Part shown: positions 1-7,323 of the stretch, piece after piece
How the letters are laid out: every line of letters begins with the position of its first letter
Position numbering within the stretch: position 1 is the stretch's first letter
Assembly: GCA_965370435.1 (NCBI GenBank)
Contig: CBDUUP010000092.1
Coordinates: 1-13,189 of the forward strand
Direction: 5' to 3'
From: CBDUUP01 sp965370435
GTDB taxonomy: Bacteria > Chloroflexota > Anaerolineae > Anaerolineales > UBA11579
Length of the DNA stretch: 13,189 bases
Position numbers and translations under genes: made by a program
Notes under the pieces: model-generated
The model's input: the letters and a program-made list of their open reading frames with translations, nothing else
Told to the model about the DNA's origin: nothing
Database searches by the model: none

Positions 1-985
1 TTAGAATAACAGCATCTTGAAGGGTGAAATACTTCCGGAAAATAAGAAACAACAATGCCAATAAAACCAAGGATAAGTTTATGTTTAGGTATTTTCCTTG
101 CTGAAAAAACATTTCATCATTCTGGGTTGGCTCATTAAAAAATGCTTGAACAAACGGATACAATGGCATTTGGGCGCGATAACCTGTATAAGTGAAATTT
201 GAAGCATAAACCTCCTTCGAAAAAGTCATATATGCCCTTTGATCAAACCGTGAGTACTCTCTATTTATCGGCGAATAATCTCTAGCGGTGTTGTAATAAT
301 ATACTCCGAGGAATAATAAAATCCCAGCAGTAAATATAGGCTTCACGTATTTGTATTTTTCAAGTATTGAAAACATATAAATAATAATTGAGAGACCGAT
401 AACCGCCATAACGATTACTAATGGAATGACCCGTAAAATTGCTGCGCTTTGAGTTTTATCAACAAAGACAAACCATTGCCGAAGGATCATGAAACCCAAA
501 AATGTTGCCATTATCGAAAAGGAATATCCAACTGTGGGCAATAATAAAACCACCAATTGAGCGCAAATGGCAGTTCCTAACAACGTTACCGGGATCATTC
601 GGAACATAAATGGGCTATAAAACTTATCAGGCATAAATAACCATTGGGCAATCAGGAATACGCCAACAGTAAATCCCCCCAACGAGACATTCATCACCCA
701 CTGGGAATATTTAGATTTTTGAAAAAGTCCCCGAAATTTACTCTGTATGATAATAGATTGAGGCATTCCTCGCCAAAAAATTATCGTTAGCCAAAGGCTA
801 ACAATACTGATGGCTATAATCCCAACCGCCATTAGAATCCGTTCAGGTGAATAACCGAACAACCAAGAAGCTTGCGATCCTTTAGGGATAGCAAGAAGGA
901 ATATCAAGCAAGCTGCACTTTCAATGAACAACAACAAGAAGAAATATTTAAACTTAGAATTCATTATTTCTTTTTGTTCTTTCAC
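1..985 (-). CDS. GT-C fold membrane glycosyltransferase (GT39/ArnT-like), 3' end cut by window
   Basis: An uninterrupted minus-strand frame of 328 codons runs off the window start, so the C-terminus is missing. GTG at 985 is preferred because GGGAG lies 7 bases upstream; an in-frame ATG at 964 is the alternative. Hydrophobic segments are visible at about residues 13-33, 49-71, 96-117, 128-149, 153-173, 182-205, 216-232 and 303-317. After the seventh comes an external-type loop with FDQRAY (247-252) and GYRAQMPLYP (268-277). An Asp-bearing first loop followed by R-x-x-MPLYP is typical of GT39/ArnT-like enzymes, which move sugars from polyprenyl-phosphate donors at the outer membrane face; the Asp near 248 would be the catalytic candidate. 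About 210 residues of multi-span membrane sequence precede this, more than usual. The gene is markedly AT-richer than its neighbours, as surface-polysaccharide genes often are. Acceptor and sugar are unknown. Confidence 0.75.
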   Translation of the reverse strand, partial: MKEQKEIMNSKFKYFFLLLFIESAACLIFLLAIPKGSQASWLFGYSPERILMAVGIIAISIVSLWLTIIFWRGMPQSIIIQSKFRGLFQKSKYSQWVMNVSLGGFTVGVFLIAQWLFMPDKFYSPFMFRMIPVTLLGTAICAQLVVLLLPTVGYSFSIMATFLGFMILRQWFVFVDKTQSAAILRVIPLVIVMAVIGLSIIIYMFSILEKYKYVKPIFTAGILLFLGVYYYNTARDYSPINREYSRFDQRAYMTFSKEVYASNFTYTGYRAQMPLYPFVQAFFNEPTQNDEMFFQQGKYLNINLSLVLLALLFLIFRKYFTLQDAVIL

Positions 986-1008
986 AAGGTATCTCCCATT
1001 AAAATTCT

Positions 1009-1024
1009 AATGCGTATAATAGCA
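1009..1024 (-). promoter_or_regulatory. Candidate extended -10 promoter for the glycosyltransferase gene
   Basis: On the minus strand TGCTATTAT lies at 1024-1016: a TGn extension plus a 5/6 match to TATAAT. There is no good -35. Predicted transcription would start near 1009, leaving about 24 bases before the GTG at 985. The 123-base gap after der fits an independent transcription unit. Motif match only. Confidence 0.3.
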
Positions 1025-1108
1025 GTTGGTTTGAATTTACTAGCTTGATATAAATGGGAATAATACTAACTGTGTGACATCAAGACAAATAACAATTGCA
1101 CAACATAC

Positions 1109-2491
1109 CTAACTCCGCTTCTTCAACACCAACCTTATCGGCGTCCCAAGAAAAGGATACGCTTCCCGCATCCTATTCTCCAGATATCTCAAATAAGAAT
1201 AGTGCATCAGTTCGGGTTCGTTGACGTAGATCATGAACGTGGGCGGATCGCTGCGCACCTGGGTGGCGTAATACATCTTGAGGTGCCTCCCGGCTTTGGA
1301 AGGCGTCGGGTGGCGCTCCTGTGCCCTGGCGAGGATACGATTCAGTTCGGAAGTCTTGATACGCACCAAGCGCTCTTTCTGAACCTTCATAGCGGTCGGG
1401 ATCACCCGCTCCACCCGCTGGCCGGTCAAGGCAGAGATGAACAGCAGAGGGACGTAATCCATGAAGTTCAGTTCATACAAAATCTTCTTGGTGTACTCGT
1501 TCATCGTATAGGAATCTTTTTCGATGGCGTCCCACTTGTTGACCACCACCACGGTGCTCTTCCAGGCGTCCAGGATGTGCCCAGCGATGTGAGTGTCCTG
1601 AGAGGTGATATGGGAGGTGGCGTCAATGAGCAAGAGGGCGACGTGAGCGCGATTGATAGCCTGCATGGCGCGCAGCACGCTGTACTTCTCCACCCCGGGT
1701 TCAACCTTCCCCCGGCGGCGTATCCCGGCGGTGTCAATCAACGTGATCTGCTCCCCTTCGTAGTCCACGTAGCTGTCCACCGCGTCCCTCGTCGTCCCCG
1801 CGATGGGGCTGACAATAGATCGCTCCTCCCCCAGGATGCGGTTGAGCAGGCTGGATTTTCCCACATTGGGCTTGCCGACGATGGCGATCTTGACCTGGTC
1901 GTCCTCTTCGTCAAACTCGTCCGGCACCAGGGTCTCAAAACTGGCGACCACACCGTCCAACAGATCGCCTATCCCTTGCCCATGCAGGGCGGAGATCACA
2001 TAAGGCTCACCCATGCCAATCTCGTAAAATTCAAGGGCCTGCTGGCGGCGGGCCTCACTATCGCACTTATTGACCACCAATAAAACAGGCGGAAACAACT
2101 CATCGCCCCGGGGTTGCTGGTGGCTGCGCAATATCTGGGCCACCTCACGGTCAGCAGGCGTGACTCCGCTCTCCACGTCAACCAGGAAGAGAACGGTGTC
2201 CGCTTCCTTTATAGCAACCTCGGCCTGTGCCCGGATCTGGGGGATGAAATCCGCTGAACCAATGGAAAGCGGTTGGCGGCCTTTGCCCTTGCGAACCTGG
2301 GTGGGGTCGATCCCGCCGGTATCCACGATGTCGAAGAGGTTGCCAATCCACTCGGCTTCGGTCATCAAGCGGTCCCGGGTGGTGCCGGGAATATCATCAA
2401 CCACCGCCAGCCGCTTACCGGCCAGCCGGTTGAACAGGGTGCTTTTGCCAACGTTTGGGCGTCCGACCAACGCCACCATAGGTTTACGCAT
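1109..2491 (-). CDS. der: Ribosome-assembly GTPase Der (EngA)
   Basis: This is a 460-residue tandem GTPase needed for late assembly of the 50S ribosomal subunit. The first G domain shows GRPNVGKST (10-18), GTTRD (36-40), DTGG (57-60) and NKCD (141-144). The second shows GKPNVGKSS (206-214), GTTRD (232-236), DTAG (253-256) and NKWD (318-321). A KH-like C-terminal domain (about 375-460) ends in a short basic tail. Two insertions in the first G domain stand out compared with typical Der: about 15 residues after DTGG in the switch II region (62-83) and about 9 before NKCD (123-135). The ATG at 2491 directly precedes the first beta strand, although no clear Shine-Dalgarno is visible. It starts 28 bases after the cdaR stop, so it is probably cotranscribed with cdaA-cdaR. 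Function is secure from motifs. Confidence 0.97.
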   Translation of the reverse strand: MRKPMVALVGRPNVGKSTLFNRLAGKRLAVVDDIPGTTRDRLMTEAEWIGNLFDIVDTGGIDPTQVRKGKGRQPLSIGSADFIPQIRAQAEVAIKEADTVLFLVDVESGVTPADREVAQILRSHQQPRGDELFPPVLLVVNKCDSEARRQQALEFYEIGMGEPYVISALHGQGIGDLLDGVVASFETLVPDEFDEEDDQVKIAIVGKPNVGKSSLLNRILGEERSIVSPIAGTTRDAVDSYVDYEGEQITLIDTAGIRRRGKVEPGVEKYSVLRAMQAINRAHVALLLIDATSHITSQDTHIAGHILDAWKSTVVVVNKWDAIEKDSYTMNEYTKKILYELNFMDYVPLLFISALTGQRVERVIPTAMKVQKERLVRIKTSELNRILARAQERHPTPSKAGRHLKMYYATQVRSDPPTFMIYVNEPELMHYSYLRYLENRMREAYPFLGTPIRLVLKKRS

Positions 2492-2519
2492 AATTCATTC
2501 TACTTGATTAACAACCGCC

Positions 2520-3869
2520 CTAATCTTCCTCGGTTGGGGTAGGTGTTGGGGTAGGTGTTGGGGTAGGGGTAACGGTTGGGGTGGGCGTAGGAGAGGGGCC
2601 AGGCGTTGTGATGGGCGTTGGGGTGGCGGTGGGGGCCAAATCTATGATGACCTCAACGGTTGCGGGGATTATGGACTCAACCACAACACCCACCAACAGG
2701 ATTTCATACTGCACTTCAACAAGGGTGTGCAACCCAACGTCCAATCCTGCAATATCGACGAAAACCCGGATATCTCCCTCGCTCACCCCCTCTCGTAATA
2801 CAGACACCGGCCCAGCCAGTACAATGTCCACCGTCTCCGGGGAAACTTGAGCGACAAATTGCGGGTCTAATCCCACCACCTCCACAGTGAAGGATTCGGT
2901 TTGACTCCCCTGGATGGCGGCGATGCCAATATGGACTTGTATCCTCTGCTCATCAACCACCGAAACTCCTTCAGGCAAATCGAGAGAGACGAATATATCA
3001 AAATCATCTATAGCCCCAGTCAGGCTGACGGGCATGGTGCTCACATAGCTGGGCAAGCCTTCAACCAGCTCTGGATCTTCAGAAAAAACCACAACCGTCT
3101 TCGGGTCCCAGGTAATGCTGGATAACAAATAATTTTCAGCCGGCTCTCCCACGATCACCACGTCAACGAGCAAGGTAGTGTATCCGGCTTTTTGGATAAT
3201 AGGTTGGTGGAAAGCGACTGTGAGCGGTGAAACCGATAATCCGATGACGCTTTGCCCCTCAACATCCATCACCTCCAGGGATACCGTGGCGTCAACGTCT
3301 TCCCTGGCCCCAGAAATGTCCAAGACCGCCATCACATGGTCCACCCGATCCATTAAAGACTTAGGTCCAGACACCGTCACTGAGCTGTCGGTAACTGTGA
3401 GTGGGCCAACTTCAAATCCTTGCGCCGGTTCACCATTGACGTCCGTAAGGATGGTCATGGTTCGCTCTACCAATTCCTCCAGCGTCACCGTCAAGGATTG
3501 AGGCTGAAATTCAATGAGACGGATCGGCAGGTCCAATGGGATCTCATATTGAATCTCTACCTGGTGAATACCAGGCCCCAGCCCGGCCAAGTCCAGGGTG
3601 GCATGCACCATTGTCGCGTCGCTCTCCAACATCGCCCACACCGATGCTGGCGCTTCCAATTTCATCTCCACCCGGTCGGCAAGTTCGTTCATCAGCAGCA
3701 GCGCAGGCCCCTGGCCCACAACATCCAACACTATGCCGTCAGGGTAGTATTTCTCCACATTGGGGTCTGCATCTAAAACGGCAGAAACCCAAACTGCCAA
3801 AGCCAAGCCAAAGGCCAATAATAAGGTTGCCATATTGTCCAAGAACCAACGCAAAGGACGACGGAACAT
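2520..3869 (-). CDS. cdaR: CdaR-type YbbR-repeat protein, regulator of the diadenylate cyclase
   Basis: 449 residues. One N-terminal membrane anchor (about 12-30) is followed by an exported region that divides into four YbbR-like repeats (about 45-131, 132-222, 229-315, 324-411). Repeat signatures include VTVSGPKSLMDRV (164-176), DPKTVVVFSEDPELV (255-269) and SPETVDIVLAGPVSV (343-357). CdaR proteins in Firmicutes bind CdaA through this topology and modulate c-di-AMP production; that role is inferred here from the family and gene order. The start ATG is one base beyond the cdaA stop, and a strong GGGAGG site sits at 3884-3879 inside cdaA, so the two are tightly coupled. The C-terminus (413-449) is an unusual Thr/Pro-rich tail built from TP repeats, perhaps a flexible or cell-wall-spanning segment. 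No cysteines are present. Confidence 0.88.
   Translation of the reverse strand: MFRRPLRWFLDNMATLLLAFGLALAVWVSAVLDADPNVEKYYPDGIVLDVVGQGPALLLMNELADRVEMKLEAPASVWAMLESDATMVHATLDLAGLGPGIHQVEIQYEIPLDLPIRLIEFQPQSLTVTLEELVERTMTILTDVNGEPAQGFEVGPLTVTDSSVTVSGPKSLMDRVDHVMAVLDISGAREDVDATVSLEVMDVEGQSVIGLSVSPLTVAFHQPIIQKAGYTTLLVDVVIVGEPAENYLLSSITWDPKTVVVFSEDPELVEGLPSYVSTMPVSLTGAIDDFDIFVSLDLPEGVSVVDEQRIQVHIGIAAIQGSQTESFTVEVVGLDPQFVAQVSPETVDIVLAGPVSVLREGVSEGDIRVFVDIAGLDVGLHTLVEVQYEILLVGVVVESIIPATVEVIIDLAPTATPTPITTPGPSPTPTPTVTPTPTPTPTPTPTEED
2536..2640. repeat. G-rich 12-bp tandem repeat encoding the CdaR Thr/Pro tail
   Basis: Plus-strand units GGGGTAGGTGTT occur at 2536-2547 and 2548-2559, with a diverged unit at 2560-2571. 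Further GGGG or GGG runs continue to about 2640. Read on the minus strand this encodes repeated Thr-Pro pairs. Several G4 runs with short spacers make a G-quadruplex possible on the strand that is the template for cdaR. Confidence 0.7.
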
Positions 3870-3870
3870 C

Positions 3871-4761
3871 TCAGTTCACCTCCCTGCGGCGTTGGCTCAA
3901 AATAGGGAACACTCTCACCCAAAGCCTTTCCCAGGCGTTTTTGGGTTCTGGAGGGCGGAAGAAAGTTCGCAAAATGCCCTCCAGCCGGTCCACGTCCAGA
4001 CGCTGGATCATGCGGCCGCCGGAGGAAACCGAGATCGAGCCATTCTCCTCAGATACAACCACGGCAACCGCGTCGCTGACCTCCGAAGCGCCCAGGGCGG
4101 CCCGGTGGCGCAGGCCCATAGCCCGCTCCGAGGATTGGGCCAAAACGCCGCTGGTCGAAATGGGCATAACGCAAGCCGCGGCCTGAATACGCTCGCCCGA
4201 AACGATCACCGCCCCATCGTGGAGAGGCGTATTTTTATAAAAAATCTGCAAGAGCAATTCCGGCGAAAGAAGAGACTCCATCCGCACGCCGGTCGCCGCG
4301 TATTCCTGGAGGCCATCCAATCGCTGCAAGACAATGAGGGCGCCGTGCCGCCGGTCAGAAAGCCGCCCGCAGGCATGCACGATAGATGAAATAACGTCGT
4401 CATTACCACCGGAAGCTCGTCGTCTTGCCTCGGTGCTGGTCAGCAGGGGGATGTTGCTGGCGCGTCCCAGGCTTGCCAGGGCGCGGCGAATCTCCGGAGC
4501 AAAAATAACCGGTATCGCCAGCAGCAATGCGGGCAGCGTCACCTGGATAAGCCAGGAGAACGCTGGAAGCCTTAGAAAGCTGGTCAACAAAGTTATCAAA
4601 ACAATTAGAAATAGAATCCCCCGCAGCAAGACCGTCGCCTGGGTATCTCGCAGCAAGAGCAAGATAGCGAAGAATATCCCGCTCACCAGGAGCAGGTCAA
4701 TAACACTCAACCAGTCCAGACGCTGGAAGATAAATAATAATTCGCTAATCAATTCAGACAC
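3871..4761 (-). CDS. cdaA: Diadenylate cyclase CdaA (DacA), makes c-di-AMP
   Basis: 296 residues, the usual CdaA length. Three N-terminal membrane segments (about 17-36, 42-63, 69-88) precede a cytoplasmic DAC domain. The catalytic signatures are intact: HDGA at 181-184 (the DGA metal/ATP motif) and RHRAA at 218-222 (the RHR motif). Two ATP molecules are condensed into the second messenger c-di-AMP, which controls potassium and osmolyte transport and wall homeostasis in many Gram-positives. The start is GTG at 4761, with AAGG about 7 bases upstream. The stop is one base before cdaR, forming the standard cdaA-cdaR pair; glmM, a frequent third gene, is absent and der follows instead. The last about 25 residues (272-296) are a basic tail after the catalytic domain. 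Confidence 0.95.
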   Translation of the reverse strand: MSELISELLFIFQRLDWLSVIDLLLVSGIFFAILLLLRDTQATVLLRGILFLIVLITLLTSFLRLPAFSWLIQVTLPALLLAIPVIFAPEIRRALASLGRASNIPLLTSTEARRRASGGNDDVISSIVHACGRLSDRRHGALIVLQRLDGLQEYAATGVRMESLLSPELLLQIFYKNTPLHDGAVIVSGERIQAAACVMPISTSGVLAQSSERAMGLRHRAALGASEVSDAVAVVVSEENGSISVSSGGRMIQRLDVDRLEGILRTFFRPPEPKNAWERLWVRVFPILSQRRREVN

Positions 4762-4784
4762 TTGACTACCTTGCGGGGCGGGTT

Positions 4785-4800
4785 AATTTCAAGTATATCA
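4785..4800 (-). promoter_or_regulatory. Candidate extended -10 promoter for cdaA-cdaR-der
   Basis: Minus-strand TGATATACT (4800-4792) combines TGn with a 5/6 match to TATAAT. No convincing -35 is seen. The predicted start near 4785 gives a leader of about 24 bases. It sits in the 101-base coaE-cdaA gap, so cdaA could be expressed apart from coaE. Read-through from coaE remains possible, since I see no terminator between them. Confidence 0.3.
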
Positions 4801-4862
4801 GCCTTTATCTTACATGGGGCTGTTTATGCGGTTTTCCTGAGCGCCAAGACCTATCGAGACGC

Positions 4863-6014
4863 CTACATAGGCCGCATTACCCGGTCAACTCGCAATTGCT
4901 TGAAGAGTAAGACCGTCCCCTCTTGCATCCCCTCCTGGGCGGCCTCTTGCCATGCGCGCACATTCAATCCATCAATGCTGCGCGGTTCGTATCCGAGTTC
5001 CTTCCACACAGCTTGCTCTTGGGCCAACTTGGATTCGACAATGAGCAATGAGGCTTCACTTTGCAGCTCTTTAGAGGCAGCTTCCACTTCCTCGATCAGG
5101 CATTTCATGGCCTTTTCGAGCGGCTGGCTGGCATCTACGTAAACGTCATCGGTGCGGGTCACCAGATTCTCAACCTGCCATCCCACCAGGCCCACCAACT
5201 TATTCTTGGACCTCAAGAGCATGAAGGCTTTTTCTCCAAAGGCTTCAATGACTTTGGCCCGGCTCATCTGGCGCTGGCCGCCGCTGAGTCGGGTGATGAC
5301 CATCGCTATCTCTTCGGCCTGGTGCGGGCGAGCGCGCTCCACCGAGAATCCTGCCTCGGCGGCCGGGGCAGCCGGAGCAGCCGCCTTGGCCGGTTCGGGT
5401 TGGGCTTCGGCGTCCGGGAAAGCCTCTTGCCAAACTTCCATCACCCGTTTCCAGGTATCCTCAAACGATCCCGCGTTGTAGATCATCACGTCGGCGGCGA
5501 CGATCTTGTCTTCTTGAGGGCTTTGGGCATCCATCCGCTGGCGGGCCGTCGCTTCATCCATGCCCCGCTTTTCCATCAGACGAGAAAGCTGCAACTTTTC
5601 GGGGGCATCCACCACCCAAATGGCATCGCACACTTTACGCAAGGGCGACTCAAGCAGCTTGATGGCTTCAATAGCGATAACCTTTTGGGTAGCTCGCTTG
5701 GTTAAAACCTCCACCGCCTGCCCCACAAAGGGATGGACGATGGCTTCCAATTCAGCCAAAGCCTTGGGGTCGGAAAAAACGACCTTGCCCAGCTTCTCAC
5801 GGTCAATCTGTCCATCGGAATCTAATATCCGCTTGCCAAAATTATCCAAGACCGGCTGGTATCCCGGCGCGCCCTTGGAGATCACCCGGTGCCCCAAAGC
5901 GTCGGCGTCAATGCCATAAGCGCCCAGGTGTTCGAGCATTTTGCGCACCACACTTTTCCCGGTGCCGATATTGCCGGTCAATCCAATGACGTATTTCTTC
6001 GACGAACTGCTCAT
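4863..6014 (-). CDS. coaE: Dephospho-CoA kinase CoaE with C-terminal GNAT-like domain
   Basis: 383 residues, almost twice a normal CoaE (about 200). Residues 1-198 are CoaE, which phosphorylates dephospho-CoA in the last step of coenzyme A synthesis: P-loop GNIGTGKS (14-21), substrate motif IDAD (35-38), and lid KRGMDEATARQRMDAQ (149-164). An Ala/Pro-rich linker (about 205-222) joins a second domain (about 223-383) whose layout resembles a GNAT acyltransferase fold: an early helix pair, FMLLRSKNKLVGLVGW (264-279), a helix near 296-316, a beta strand (322-327) and WKELGYEP (337-344). The usual GNAT Q/RxxGxG/A acetyl-CoA loop is not evident, so catalytic activity is doubtful. A CoA-making enzyme joined to a fold that normally binds acetyl-CoA is suggestive, but the role is unknown. 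ATG 6014 follows AGGAG at a slightly long spacing. The CoaE assignment is firm; the second domain is tentative. Confidence 0.9.
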   Translation of the reverse strand: MSSSSKKYVIGLTGNIGTGKSVVRKMLEHLGAYGIDADALGHRVISKGAPGYQPVLDNFGKRILDSDGQIDREKLGKVVFSDPKALAELEAIVHPFVGQAVEVLTKRATQKVIAIEAIKLLESPLRKVCDAIWVVDAPEKLQLSRLMEKRGMDEATARQRMDAQSPQEDKIVAADVMIYNAGSFEDTWKRVMEVWQEAFPDAEAQPEPAKAAAPAAPAAEAGFSVERARPHQAEEIAMVITRLSGGQRQMSRAKVIEAFGEKAFMLLRSKNKLVGLVGWQVENLVTRTDDVYVDASQPLEKAMKCLIEEVEAASKELQSEASLLIVESKLAQEQAVWKELGYEPRSIDGLNVRAWQEAAQEGMQEGTVLLFKQLRVDRVMRPM

Positions 6015-6035
6015 TACGCGTGGGTCTCCTGTTTA

Positions 6036-6071
6036 CTCCCCCATTTTATCCTCCCTGCTCAAGAATGTCAA
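6036..6071 (-). promoter_or_regulatory. Sigma70-type promoter of coaE
   Basis: On the minus strand a perfect -35 TTGACA (6071-6066) is followed by a 17-base spacer and -10 TAAAAT (6048-6043). Predicted transcription starts near 6036, about 22 bases before the coaE ATG. This is the best promoter in the window. Confidence 0.75.
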
Positions 6072-6075
6072 AGCC

Positions 6076-6104
6076 TTAGGCGATTCAATTAATTGAATTA
6101 GGCG
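6076..6104. promoter_or_regulatory. Palindrome flanked by direct repeats upstream of coaE, possible operator
   Basis: A perfect 16-bp palindrome ATTCAATTAATTGAAT (6083-6098) starts 12 bases upstream of the coaE -35. It is bracketed by direct repeats TTAGGCG at 6076-6082 and 6098-6104, spaced 22 bp or about two helical turns. It lies between the divergent coaE and lipoprotein promoters, a typical operator location. No regulator is identified. Confidence 0.4.
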
Positions 6105-6209
6105 TTCTCCTCATCTTCTGCAACAGATACCAATGTCGGATAGATCATTACCAAACCACCAACTCGCCATTACATGGTTTATTAGGGTGCAACCCCATTA
6201 CTGTTCGGT

Positions 6210-6222
6210 TATAATATTGATA
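6210..6222 (+). promoter_or_regulatory. Candidate promoter of the lipoprotein gene
   Basis: A perfect TATAAT occurs at 6210-6215 on the plus strand with no good -35 at 16-18 bases. Transcription would start near 6222, giving a leader of about 86 bases. The rest of the 293-base divergent intergenic region shows no further gene or structure besides the coaE control elements. Confidence 0.35.
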
Positions 6223-6307
6223 AATTCGGGTGAACGACGAAGCCAAGAAACGAAGTCCTCACATTACAACATAAAACCCAGAATCATTATACGGAGGCAA
6301 AATTGTT

Positions 6308-7135
6308 ATGTTGAAACTCAGTAAGAAGGTGATTCCACTGTTTTACGCGGTCATTAGCTGCCTATTTCTTGCAGCCTGCACTACACCATCAACCACTGAA
6401 GCAATCCCCGAACCCACGCTACCCATTGAAGCCGAGGAAGTATGGGATCTCTTTATCTTCAACCTGGAACGGTTAAATTCATTCGAGTATGAAACCGAGG
6501 CAACCACTTTTCGGGGTTATCAATCAGTGGGCGAGTTTAACCCTCCCATGACCAATTCCATGAATGGCTACGGCTATGAGGATCGAATAATAGCCCTTCT
6601 CTCTGCAGGACAAGGAAGTATGTTTAATAATATTGTCTTCATGCTGAATGGTTTGATCTTCGAAACCCAAATCGCGGGAGGAAACAGAGATCCCTGGAAA
6701 TTGATCTCCGACCCCAGCGTCCCCACGGATCTGGGACAACCTTTTTGGCTTCGGGAATTCATCCAAAATGGCGCTCAAAGCGAATTCTTGAACCAGGAGG
6801 AAGACGGGACCGTTTTCTTGTTCCGGGTCACGATCTCCGCGGAAATCATGGTTCCGTGGCTGTCGGAGCAATTCGAAACCGTAGTTGAGGCTGTAAGCGC
6901 CGTGGATGATCCACTTATTCCAGATAACTTCCGCGAAATATACCAAGATATTTATGATTTGCTGGCAACCGATCAGGTAGTGTTCGTTCAAGTTTCGAAA
7001 AATGGAGAACTGCTCCGCACCGACTCCACCCTGAAGCAATTGATTGACGGAAACACCTACGACTGGGTGCGCTACGAAACCGTGTATAGCCAACTAAATG
7101 ATGATGAAATTTTCGTCGCCAATCCCCAAGAATAA
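6308..7135 (+). CDS. Secreted lipoprotein of unknown function
   Basis: 275 residues. The N-terminus has a basic start (KLSKK), a hydrophobic core (9-22) and a lipobox LAAC ending at Cys24, so it should be exported and lipid-anchored. A short Thr/Pro/Glu linker (25-45) follows. The mature part has an early helix with LERLNSFEYETEAT, then alternating strand-like stretches and a late helix (about 212-235). This layout resembles LolA/LppX-like lipoproteins, which hold hydrophobic ligands, but I see no decisive motif and do not claim that function. No other cysteine is present in the mature protein. GGAGG lies 10 bases before ATG 6308. It stands alone on the plus strand, divergent from coaE and convergent with the transporter operon, so the context gives little functional hint. 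Confidence 0.85.
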   Translation: MLKLSKKVIPLFYAVISCLFLAACTTPSTTEAIPEPTLPIEAEEVWDLFIFNLERLNSFEYETEATTFRGYQSVGEFNPPMTNSMNGYGYEDRIIALLSAGQGSMFNNIVFMLNGLIFETQIAGGNRDPWKLISDPSVPTDLGQPFWLREFIQNGAQSEFLNQEEDGTVFLFRVTISAEIMVPWLSEQFETVVEAVSAVDDPLIPDNFREIYQDIYDLLATDQVVFVQVSKNGELLRTDSTLKQLIDGNTYDWVRYETVYSQLNDDEIFVANPQE

Positions 7136-7172
7136 ATGATCGGTTAATTCGCTTCCGAAAAATAATATTAAC

Positions 7173-7187
7173 CACAAAGGCTTTGTG
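7173..7187. repeat. Short palindrome CACAAAG-G-CTTTGTG
   Basis: Perfect 7-bp arms around a single G, 38 bases after the lipoprotein stop. It shares the CACAAAG core with the larger inverted repeat at 7248-7295. Confidence 0.6.
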
Positions 7188-7247
7188 TCGGTCTCATAAA
7201 TGGACCCTGGCACGATCGGCCTGCCGTGTCCTCTTTTATATCATACT

Positions 7248-7295
7248 AGGCACAAAGACACGAAGAAAAACAAAAATCTTTATGTCTTTGTGCCT
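7248..7295. repeat. 13-bp perfect inverted repeat between convergent genes
   Basis: AGGCACAAAGACA (7248-7260) is mirrored by TGTCTTTGTGCCT (7283-7295) across an A-rich 22-base loop. It could fold on RNA from either convergent gene, but neither side has a proper U-run directly after the stem, so it is not a textbook terminator. Similar cacaaag/gtctttgtg intergenic repeats are, to my recollection, scattered in many environmental genomes. A weak GC-rich hairpin near 7210-7230 lies between this and the smaller palindrome. Confidence 0.65.
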
Positions 7296-7323
7296 TAGGT
7301 AAAAAAACTACCCTTGCTGACCT

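Noticed and set aside
200..240. Apparent frameshift in the glycosyltransferase gene at a T-run
   Set aside because: Recounting the run as five T residues keeps the frame open through the MPLYP motif to the window start.
1202..2083. Plus-strand open frame of 293 codons opposite der
   Set aside because: Fully antisense to a motif-perfect Der gene; its composition is that of a shadow frame in GC-rich coding DNA and it shows no domain.
3536..4389. Overlapping plus-strand frames opposite cdaA and cdaR
   Set aside because: Both lie over convincing minus-strand genes and have low-complexity Pro/Arg/Ala content with no recognisable family.
4762..6307. c-di-AMP riboswitch near cdaA or coaE
   Set aside because: Predicted leaders of about 22-24 bases are far too short, and no ydaO-like conserved elements were seen.
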